From Desulforegulaceae bacterium (GTDB lineage: Bacteria > Desulfobacterota > Desulfobacteria > Desulfobacterales > JACKCP01), in NCBI GenBank assembly GCA_034006035.1, contig JAVETN010000017.1, positions 1-47,249 of the forward strand: DNA of 47,249 bases. Reading direction: 5' to 3'. The notes under the pieces are model-generated. The model was not told where the DNA came from, did no database searches, and worked only from the letters and a program-made list of their open reading frames with translations. Below, in pieces: positions 41,153-47,249 of this stretch (position 1 is its first letter; each line of letters starts with the position of its first letter). Both the position numbers and the translations under genes were made by a program.

Positions 41153-42505
41153 ATGCATTACATCCCACATACCAAAGAGGATGTTGAAAAAATGCTTGCT
41201 TCCATTGGAGCAAAAACTGAAGATGATGTTTTTAAGGGGATTCCTTCAAATCTTAGAAGAAAATCTCCCTTAAATCTTGATGAGCCCATGAGCGAGTGGG
41301 AAATCATTGACAAGATGAGAAAAATTTCATCTGAAATGATCCCTTCATCTGAAAAAACTATTTTCATGGGAGCAGGAAGTTATTTGCACAATATTCCTTC
41401 AGTTGTGCCTTATCTTGTTTCAAGGTCAGAGTTTACAACTGCATATACACCGTATCAGCCGGAAGTAAGTCAGGGAACTTTGCAGGCAATTTATGAATAT
41501 CAGACTTTTACTTCTAATCTTCTGGGAATGGATATTGCCAATGCTTCTATGTATGACGGTGCAACTTCTCTTGCTGAAGCACTTTTAATGTCTTTAAGAA
41601 TTAAAAAAAAGACATCAAAAATTGTAATTTCAGAAGCTGTTAATCCATTTTATAAAAAAGTTGTTGAAACATATTTTGAGCCCACAGAATTTGAAATAAT
41701 TTATCTTCCTTTTGATGAAAATGGAAAAACAGATATTTCAAAACTTTCAAATTCAAAAGACATTGCCGGATTTGCTGTTCAGTCACCAAATTTTTTTGGA
41801 ATAATTGAAGACAACGAAAAAATTTCTGAAATATGTGAAAAAAATAAAATCCTTTTTGTTTCATGTTTTAGTGAGCCTTTTGCTTTTGGGCTTTATAAGC
41901 CTTCCGGAGTTTACGGAGCAGATATTGTCTGCGGTGAAGGACAAAGTATGGGAATTCCCCAGTCTTTTGGAGGGCCGGGTCTTGGAATGTTTGCTGCCAA
42001 AGAAAAATATATGCGTCAAATGCCAGGTCGCCTTTGCGGACAAACTGTTGATAAAAACGGAAAAAGGGGATTTGTTCTTACAATTTCCACAAGGGAGCAG
42101 CATATAAGAAGGGAAAAAGCAACTTCAAATATTTGCTCCAATCAGGGACTTTGTGCTCTTACTTCTGCTGTATTCATGTCCTGTCTTGGAAAAACCGGTT
42201 TAAAAGAAATTGCTAAAATAAATCATAATAATGCTTCCTGGTTAAGAAAAAAACTTATTGAGCTTGGATTTGAGGACAAATTTAAAAACTCAGCTTTTTT
42301 CAATGAATTTGTATTAAAAGCTCCAATTGGTTTTGAAAATGTCTGGGAAAAACTTTGTGAAAAGCAAATTGTCTGCGGTCTTCCAATTTCTAAGTTTTTC
42401 AATGATTTTGAAAATAGTTATTTGTTTTGCGTAACTGAAGCTTTTTCAAAGGAAAATATGGAAAATCTTCTTGAAAATATTAAAAAGGAGGTAGGCAATG
42501 ATTAA
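41153..42505 (+). CDS. gcvPA: Glycine dehydrogenase (decarboxylating), subunit 1
   Basis: The N-terminal half of the two-subunit P protein, here 450 residues. Family features are YIPHTKEDVEKMLASIGAKT at the N-terminus, FMGAGSYLHNIPSVVPYLVS, YTPYQPEVSQGTLQAIYEYQ and MPGRLCGQTVDKNGKRGFVL, TISTREQHIRREKATSNICS. The subunit lacks the PLP-binding lysine, which is in GcvPB. AAAGGAGAG lies before the ATG, and the 3' end overlaps gcvPB by eight bases, coupling production of the two subunits. Confidence 0.96.
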   Translation: MHYIPHTKEDVEKMLASIGAKTEDDVFKGIPSNLRRKSPLNLDEPMSEWEIIDKMRKISSEMIPSSEKTIFMGAGSYLHNIPSVVPYLVSRSEFTTAYTPYQPEVSQGTLQAIYEYQTFTSNLLGMDIANASMYDGATSLAEALLMSLRIKKKTSKIVISEAVNPFYKKVVETYFEPTEFEIIYLPFDENGKTDISKLSNSKDIAGFAVQSPNFFGIIEDNEKISEICEKNKILFVSCFSEPFAFGLYKPSGVYGADIVCGEGQSMGIPQSFGGPGLGMFAAKEKYMRQMPGRLCGQTVDKNGKRGFVLTISTREQHIRREKATSNICSNQGLCALTSAVFMSCLGKTGLKEIAKINHNNASWLRKKLIELGFEDKFKNSAFFNEFVLKAPIGFENVWEKLCEKQIVCGLPISKFFNDFENSYLFCVTEAFSKENMENLLENIKKEVGND

Positions 42506-43949
42506 TGATAAGCTTACCGGACTTGTGCTTGACGAGCCTTTATTGTGGGAAAAGGGAAGTAAAGGAAGAATTGGTATTTCTATTCCAAAACAGGAAATTG
42601 AAGCTTCTAAACCAGACCCAAATCTTATTTGGGACGGGCCTGATTTTCCAGAACTTTCAGAAGTTGATGTTGTAAGGCATTTTACAAGACTTTCAACCTG
42701 GAATTTTGGAGTTGATTCAGGAATGTATCCCCTTGGTTCATGCACAATGAAATACAATCCAAAGCTCAATGAAAAAACAGCTTCAATGGAAGGTTTTTCA
42801 AGTTCCCATCCTCTTTTGCCTGAAAATCTTTGCCAGGGTACATTAAGGCTTATCTATGACCTTGAAAGGCTTTTGTGCGAAATTACAGGTCTTGATGTGT
42901 TTACTCTACAGCCTGCTGCCGGAGCCCAGGGTGAGTTGTGCGGAATGTTAGTGTTTAATGCCTATCATAAAAAAATGGGTAAAAGGCGGAAAAAAATTAT
43001 AATTCCAGATACCGCACATGGAACAAACCCTGCTTCTTGTGCTTTATGCGGATTTGATACCATTGGTCTTGTTTCAGGAGCTGATGGTATTTTGCATCCG
43101 GACGCTGTAAGAGAAATTATGGATGAAGACACAGCAGGAATAATGATTACAAATCCCAATACCCTTGGTCTTTTTGAGGAAAATATTAAAGAGATTGCTG
43201 AAATTGTCCATGAAAAAGGCGGTCTTGTTTATTGTGACGGAGCAAACATGAATGCAATCATGGGTGCTGTGAGCATGAGAGAAATTGGAGTTGATGTTAT
43301 TCATTTAAATCTTCACAAAACTTTTTCCACACCACATGGAGGCGGAGGTCCTGGAGCTGGTCCTGTTGGAGTTGTAAAAGAACTTGAAGAATTTCTTCCT
43401 GTTCCAAGGGTGGAAAAAAACGGTGATAAGTTTATATTTAACTCTGATTTTCCTTATTCTATTGGAAAGCTTCATGCTTTTCACGGAAACTACGGGGTTC
43501 TTATCAAGGCTTACACCTATATTCTTTCCATGGGTAAAGAGCTTTTTGATGCAAGCACAAAAGCTGTGTTAAATGCAAACTATATAAAAGAAAATTTAAA
43601 AGATATTTATCATCTTCCATACAAAAAACCTTGTATGCATGAATGTGTTTTTACAGATAAAAACTTTGAAGAATACAAAGTAACAACACTTGATATTGCA
43701 AAAAGACTTCTTGATTTTGGATTCCATCCTCCAACAATTTATTTTCCCCTTGTTGTTAACGGGGCAATAATGATTGAGCCTACAGAATCAGAATCAAAAG
43801 AAGAAATAGATAAATTTATAAAAGTAATGAAGCAGATTGCAAAGGAAGCAAAAGAAAATCCTGATATTTTGCATAGTGCTCCAAATAATACCAAAGTTGG
43901 CAGACTTGACGAAACCCTTGCAGCAAGAAAACCAAAGCTAAAAGGTTAA
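42498..43949 (+). CDS. gcvPB: Glycine dehydrogenase (decarboxylating), subunit 2
   Basis: The PLP-containing half of the P protein, 483 residues. It decarboxylates glycine and passes aminomethyl to the H protein. The PLP Lys274 is in HLNLHKTFSTPHGGGGPGAG, preceded by DTAHGTNPASCALCGFDTI and DGANMNAIMG. The N-terminal region has STWNFGVDSGMYPLGSCTMK, YNPKLNEK, also invariant. A ribosome binding site AAAAGGAGG lies inside the end of gcvPA. The stop overlaps the lipB start by one base (TAATG). Confidence 0.96.
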   Translation: MINDKLTGLVLDEPLLWEKGSKGRIGISIPKQEIEASKPDPNLIWDGPDFPELSEVDVVRHFTRLSTWNFGVDSGMYPLGSCTMKYNPKLNEKTASMEGFSSSHPLLPENLCQGTLRLIYDLERLLCEITGLDVFTLQPAAGAQGELCGMLVFNAYHKKMGKRRKKIIIPDTAHGTNPASCALCGFDTIGLVSGADGILHPDAVREIMDEDTAGIMITNPNTLGLFEENIKEIAEIVHEKGGLVYCDGANMNAIMGAVSMREIGVDVIHLNLHKTFSTPHGGGGPGAGPVGVVKELEEFLPVPRVEKNGDKFIFNSDFPYSIGKLHAFHGNYGVLIKAYTYILSMGKELFDASTKAVLNANYIKENLKDIYHLPYKKPCMHECVFTDKNFEEYKVTTLDIAKRLLDFGFHPPTIYFPLVVNGAIMIEPTESESKEEIDKFIKVMKQIAKEAKENPDILHSAPNNTKVGRLDETLAARKPKLKG

Positions 43950-44602
43950 TGAAAAAAGAACTTGTATTTTTAGACATGGGGAGGACTTTTTATAAGTATT
44001 CCCTTTTGTTTCAGGAAAAAATTGTTGAAGAAAAAATAAAGAATTTCTTATCAAAAGATTTTCTTCTTTTTACAGAACATGAGCCTGTGATTACCCTTGG
44101 TAAAAGGGGAGGGAAAGAGTTTGTTTTAAGGGAAAAACCTTTTTTAAAGAAAAATAATGTAAGTATTATTGAGACTTCAAGGGGTGGACTTGCAACATGT
44201 CATTTACCTGGTCAGGCTGTTTTTTATCCCATTTTAAATCTTAGAGGTTTAAATATAGGAGTAAGAGAATATTCCAGTAAATTAATGGATACAATTGAGG
44301 ATTTTTTAAAAAAATATAAAGTTAAATCTTTTAGAACTGAAAATTATCCCGGAGTTTTTGTTAATAATAAAAAGATTGCAAGTATTGGTCTTTCCATAAA
44401 AAAAAATATTTGTTTTCATGGATTAAGCATTAATATTAATAATGACAATTCTCTTTTTGACTGTATTGTTGCCTGCGGTTTGAAAAATGTGGTGATGACA
44501 AGACTTTGTGATGAAACAGATATGGAAATAAATATGGATAAGGTAAAAACTGATTTTTTGGATTCTTTTGTTAAAGTTTTTGAATTTGAAATTTTCCATT
44601 AA
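43949..44602 (+). CDS. lipB: Octanoyltransferase (lipoyl(octanoyl) transferase)
   Basis: The product transfers octanoyl from acyl carrier protein to the H protein lysine, the first step of lipoylation. The 217-residue protein has TEHEPVITLGKRGG, ETSRGGLATCHLPGQAVFYP, the active-site Lys in NKKIASIGLSI, and the catalytic Cys in IVACGLKNVVMTRL. Family members usually have PCG at this last motif; here it reads ACG, but the Cys is kept. It is coupled to gcvPB by a one-base overlap, a placement that links lipoylation to glycine cleavage. Confidence 0.92.
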   Translation: MKKELVFLDMGRTFYKYSLLFQEKIVEEKIKNFLSKDFLLFTEHEPVITLGKRGGKEFVLREKPFLKKNNVSIIETSRGGLATCHLPGQAVFYPILNLRGLNIGVREYSSKLMDTIEDFLKKYKVKSFRTENYPGVFVNNKKIASIGLSIKKNICFHGLSININNDNSLFDCIVACGLKNVVMTRLCDETDMEINMDKVKTDFLDSFVKVFEFEIFH

Positions 44603-44659
44603 ACTGATTATTTTCTAGGTTTGCAGTTGAGTATATAAAAAAAATTTTAGGAAAGAATA

Positions 44660-45559
44660 ATGTCCCAAACCTATTCAAGAAAAATATTAAAAGACCAGGG
44701 TATCAGGGTTTCAAAACCAAAATGGCTTAGAAAACCCCTTCCTTCAGGGCCTGAATATGAAAAAATACAGTCACTTTTAAAAAAAGGCGGACTTCACACT
44801 GTATGCTCACAGGCAAAATGTCCAAATCAGTTTGAGTGCTATTCAAAGGGAACAGCAACTTTTCTTATTCTTGGGGAAAAGTGTACAAGAAATTGTAAGT
44901 TTTGTGCAATTGAACAGTCTTTTAACGAGGCTGTTGATAAAGACGAGCCAAAAAAAGTTGCAAATGCTGCAAAGGAAATGGACCTTAAATATGTTGTTGT
45001 AACTTCAGTTACACGAGATGACCTTGAAGACGGCGGAGCATTTCTTTTTGCAGAAGTTATTTGTGAACTTAAAAAAAATATTAAAAATGTTTTTGTAGAA
45101 GTTCTTATCCCTGATTTCAAGGGAAATGAAAAAGCTCTTGATATAGTTTTAAATGCCAATCCTGATGTTTTGAATCACAATGTTGAAACATCAAAAAATA
45201 TTTATGAAAAAGCAAGACCCATGGCAGATTATGAGCAGTCTTTAAAGGTTTTGTCATATTGTAAAAACAAAAGACCTGATATTTATGTTAAGTCCGGACT
45301 TATGACAGGTCTTGGGGAAACAAGGGAAGAACTTGATAAAACAATAAAAGATATAAAAAATTCAGGAGCTGATTTTATAACAATAGGACAATATTTACAG
45401 CCTTCCCTAAATCATCTTTTAGTTGAAAAATTTTATTCTCCCCAGGAATTTGAAGATATAAGAAAATTTTGTGAAAATCTTGGTTTTAAAGGGGTTGCTT
45501 CCGGACCTTTTGTCAGAAGTTCTTATAAGGCTTTTGAGATGTTTGGTTTGAATAAATAG
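44660..45559 (+). CDS. lipA: Lipoyl synthase
   Basis: This radical SAM enzyme inserts two sulfurs into octanoyl-H protein. The 299-residue protein has the auxiliary cluster cysteines in TVCSQAKCPNQFECYSKG, the radical SAM motif CTRNCKFC, VTSVTRDDLEDGGA, NHNVETS, and the C-terminal RSSYKAFEMF whose Ser is a cluster ligand. Both iron-sulfur sites are therefore complete. It lies 57 bp after lipB with GGAAAG before the ATG. The cluster ends here; a REP-like array begins directly afterwards with no obvious terminator. Confidence 0.96.
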   Translation: MSQTYSRKILKDQGIRVSKPKWLRKPLPSGPEYEKIQSLLKKGGLHTVCSQAKCPNQFECYSKGTATFLILGEKCTRNCKFCAIEQSFNEAVDKDEPKKVANAAKEMDLKYVVVTSVTRDDLEDGGAFLFAEVICELKKNIKNVFVEVLIPDFKGNEKALDIVLNANPDVLNHNVETSKNIYEKARPMADYEQSLKVLSYCKNKRPDIYVKSGLMTGLGETREELDKTIKDIKNSGADFITIGQYLQPSLNHLLVEKFYSPQEFEDIRKFCENLGFKGVASGPFVRSSYKAFEMFGLNK

Positions 45560-45578
45560 TTGGTGTTTGTCTTGGACT

Positions 45579-46209
45579 CGTTCCTAGGTTCTGATTTGGA
45601 CTGGAGCTCGTTAGAGGCTCGTTCCCAAGCTCTGATTTGTGCTGGAATTTATTAGGGGCTCGTTCCCAAGCTCCAGCTTGGGAATGTAAATATTTGAAAT
45701 AACAGATTTTATTGACACAGACTCATAAAGCAAGCTAATTAGCCAGCAAGCTTTTTTATCTGGGATATGGGTTCCCAAGCAATGAGCTTGGGAACCAGCA
45801 GGCTTCGAGTTTGATTTAGATTCATACTTATTCGAGGGCTCGTTCCCAGGCTCTGATTTGGACTGGAACTCGTTAGGGGCTCGTTCCCAAGCTCCAGCTT
45901 GGGAATGTAAATATTTGAAATAACAGATTTTATTGACACAGATTCATAAAGCAAGCTAATTAGCCAGCAAGCTTTTTTGTCTGAGACGAGGGTTCCCAAG
46001 CAAGGAGCTTGGGAACCAGCAGGCTTCGAGTTTGATTTAGATTCATACTTATTCGAGGGCTCGTTCCCAGGCTCTGATTTGGACTGGAACTCGTTAGGGG
46101 CTCGTTCCCAAGCTCCAGCTTGGTAATATAAGCTCATGAAATAATAGAATTTATTTGCAGATATTTATAAAATGCGTTAATTAATCATCAGGCTTTTTTT
46201 ATTTGAGAG
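45579..46209. repeat. Tandem array of REP-like units, 221-bp period
   Basis: About two and a half copies of a 221-bp unit. The phrase TTCGAGGGCTCGTTCCCAGG recurs at 45831 and 46052, and AGGGGCTCGTTCCCAAGCTC at about 45654, 45875 and 46096. Each unit has a palindrome (GTTCCCAAGCTCC/AGCTTGGGAATG), an AT-rich spacer (AAATAACAGATTTTATTGAC, AAAGCAAGCTAATTAGCCAG), and a second palindrome (GGTTCCCAAGC..GAGCTTGGGAACCAGCAGG). Copies two and three are nearly identical, and the first is more diverged at its left edge. No gene is called here; apparent ORFs on the minus strand are repeat artefacts. Confidence 0.93.
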
Positions 46210-46260
46210 GTGGATTCCCAAGCAGGAATTAAAAAAAAACATAAAATTAAAAAGATAAAA

Positions 46261-46797
46261 ATGGGCAGAACAAGATATAAAATTTACGAACCAGAAAAAC
46301 CGTATTTTATAACATTTACAATTTTAAACTGGCTTCCTGTTTTCACAAGAAAAGAAAGTGTGGAAGTTTTAATCAACAGCCTTAAATATCTTAAGGAATC
46401 AGATGAACTAAAACTTTATGCTTATGTAATTCTTGAAAATCATCTTCATCTGGTTTTGAAAAGTAAAGATCTTGTTTTAACGGTTCAAAAGTTTAAAAGC
46501 TATACTGCAAAAGAAATAATAAATCTTTTAAAAAAATCAGGTGCATCAACCCTTTTGGAACAATTTGCTTTAAATAAAAAAAATCATAAAAAAGAAAGCA
46601 AGTATCAGATTTGGGAGGAAGGTTATGCTCCAAAGCTGATTCAGGGTGAAGAAATGATGAGAAATAAAATTGAATATATTCATAACAATCCTGTGAAACG
46701 CGGATTTGTTGATGAGCCTTGGTACTGGCGCTATAGCAGTGCTAGAAATTATAGGGGAATGGATGGGCTCATTGATGTTGAGATGGATTGGTATTGA
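46261..46797 (+). CDS. rayT: REP-associated tyrosine transposase (IS200-like, Y1 HUH family)
   Basis: The 178-residue protein belongs to the Y1_Tnp family (PF01797, COG1943). The HUH metal motif is ENHLHLVLK, the start is GRTRYKIYEPEKPYFITFTI, and the C-terminal half has WEEGYAPKLIQGEEM and IEYIHNNPVKRGFV, the typical RAYT signature with the catalytic Tyr in EYIHNNP or nearby. An in-frame GTG at 46210 would add 17 residues, but that stretch is repeat-derived and the family starts near 46261. It is flanked on both sides by REP-like units, as expected for a RAYT in its native setting. It has no terminal inverted ends of an autonomous IS200, so it looks like a domesticated single-copy gene. Confidence 0.9.
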   Translation: MGRTRYKIYEPEKPYFITFTILNWLPVFTRKESVEVLINSLKYLKESDELKLYAYVILENHLHLVLKSKDLVLTVQKFKSYTAKEIINLLKKSGASTLLEQFALNKKNHKKESKYQIWEEGYAPKLIQGEEMMRNKIEYIHNNPVKRGFVDEPWYWRYSSARNYRGMDGLIDVEMDWY

Positions 46798-47052
46798 TTT
46801 TGGTTCGCTGGAGCTGGCTTGGGGTTGGTTTCAAGCTTTGTAGGTTCGTACTCATTTTGAGCTCATACCCGTTTTTTTGGGCTCGTTCCCAAGCTCCAAC
46901 TTGGGAATGTAAGTATATGAAAGAACAGAGTTTATTTATATAGATTCATAGAATGAGTTGATTAGCCAAGAGACTTTTTTTGTTTGAAACATAGGTTCCC
47001 AAGCCAGAGCGTGGGAACTAGCAAAAAAAGAGTTTGGGCTTGGGAACCAGTA
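46798..47052. repeat. REP-like unit on the right side of the RAYT gene
   Basis: A copy of the same unit as the left array: GGGCTCGTTCCCAAGCTCC/AACTTGGGAATGTAA at 46879-46912, the AT-rich spacer (ATATGAAAGAACAGAGTTTA, GATTAGCCAAGAGAC), and a second palindrome GGTTCCCAAGCCAGAGCGTG/GGAACTAGC at 46994-47022, then a half copy GGGCTTGGGAACCAGTAG at 47036-47053. The right edge runs directly into the integrase remnant. Confidence 0.85.
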
Positions 47053-47249
47053 GAAAAACTCCTGCATAACCGGCATCAAGATCTTTTTCATGCTTTTCTA
47101 TAACAAGATTAACATGTTCCCTGAGCTCATGTTTCAGTTTTTCGGGTATTGGAACAGTACGGTCTTTCTTTCCTTTTCCATCATGAACAGTCAGAATCAT
47201 TGCATCAAAATTAAAATCCTGAGCTCTTAGCTTCATGCACTCCGACAGC
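47018..47249 (-). pseudogene. Tyrosine recombinase (integron-integrase-like) fragment, truncated by repeat
   Basis: The minus-strand frame is open through the window edge (LSEC precedes MKLRAQDFNFDAMILTVHDG), so the gene's 5' part lies outside. KGKKDRTVPIPEKLKHELRE and HEKDLDAGYAGVFL match the catalytic domain of the IntI-like/phage integrase family (PF00589), including the LSEC.LR..D entry to the box with the first catalytic Arg. At about 47053 the sequence becomes REP-like DNA, giving the spurious tail LVPKPKLFFC. The later motifs (HxLRH and the nucleophilic Tyr) are missing, so the gene is inactive. Confidence 0.85.

Noticed and set aside
45739..46137. 132-residue minus-strand open frame in the REP-like array
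   Set aside because: It is the translation of the repeat itself; no start context or domain.
46210..46260. Extended start (GTG) for the RAYT gene
   Set aside because: The extra 17 residues come from repeat-derived sequence and are absent from the family; ATG at 46261 is used instead.
1..47249. tRNA genes
   Set aside because: I looked for GGTTCGA-type T loops and CCA-ending cloverleaf arms around the 5S gene and in the intergenic gaps and found none convincing.

Overview
This is an AT-rich bacterial chromosome segment, roughly one third G+C by eye. It most resembles a Desulfobacterota/Desulfobacteraceae-type genome. The pointers are a split glycine decarboxylase (gcvPA/gcvPB), a TviB/WbpP plus CapEFG plus WbpV/WbpL polysaccharide locus, a MarR-type EPS regulator, many toxin-antitoxin remnants, and large numbers of dispersed palindromes built around TTCCCAAGC..GCTTGGGAA. 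The taxonomic call is an inference from gene content; no 16S gene is present.

Layout. (1) 1-540: a 5S rRNA with its terminator, probably the end of an rrn operon, then an 11-copy 14-bp tandem repeat. (2) 567-7606: housekeeping and envelope genes: a small membrane protein, an AI-2E family transporter, an MltD-like lipoprotein transglycosylase, an endonuclease/exonuclease/phosphatase protein, a thioredoxin-fold protein, a TIGR01777 epimerase and a DHA2 efflux pump. (3) 7607-12420: an accessory zone with a MarR EPS regulator, a HEPN/MNT pair, a HicB antitoxin with a broken HicA, a DUF4160/DUF2442 pair, a truncated Rpn-type nuclease, an unknown 310-residue protein, REP-like palindromes and a MITE-like element. 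(4) 12421-36847: a large surface polysaccharide (O-antigen or capsule) locus, mostly tightly coupled genes on the plus strand, interrupted by two decayed insertion sequences and a ParE-type toxin module. (5) 36913-45559: cysQ and lpd on the minus strand, then gcvT-gcvH-gcvPA-gcvPB-lipB-lipA. (6) 45560-47249: a REP-like tandem array, an IS200-like REP-associated tyrosine transposase (RAYT), more repeats, and an integrase truncated by one of them.

How the genes fit together. The polysaccharide locus encodes UDP-GalNAcA synthesis (tviB, tviC), UDP-L-FucNAc synthesis (capE, capF, capG), an L-FucNAc-type transferase (wbuB), a WbpL-type lipid-linked initiating transferase with a WbpV-like reductase, further GT4 transferases, a Wzx flippase, a Wzy polymerase and a Wzz chain-length protein. 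Two sulfotransferase-like genes suggest a sulfated glycan, and cysQ just beyond the locus would remove the PAP they release. One sulfotransferase is split by a run of 13 G residues whose length sets the reading frame, which looks like a phase-variable ON/OFF switch and is the strongest functional surprise here. The second is a RAYT next to a 221-bp repeat array whose palindromes recur across the window, including inside the glycine-cleavage gene cluster and at the breakpoint of a truncated integrase.
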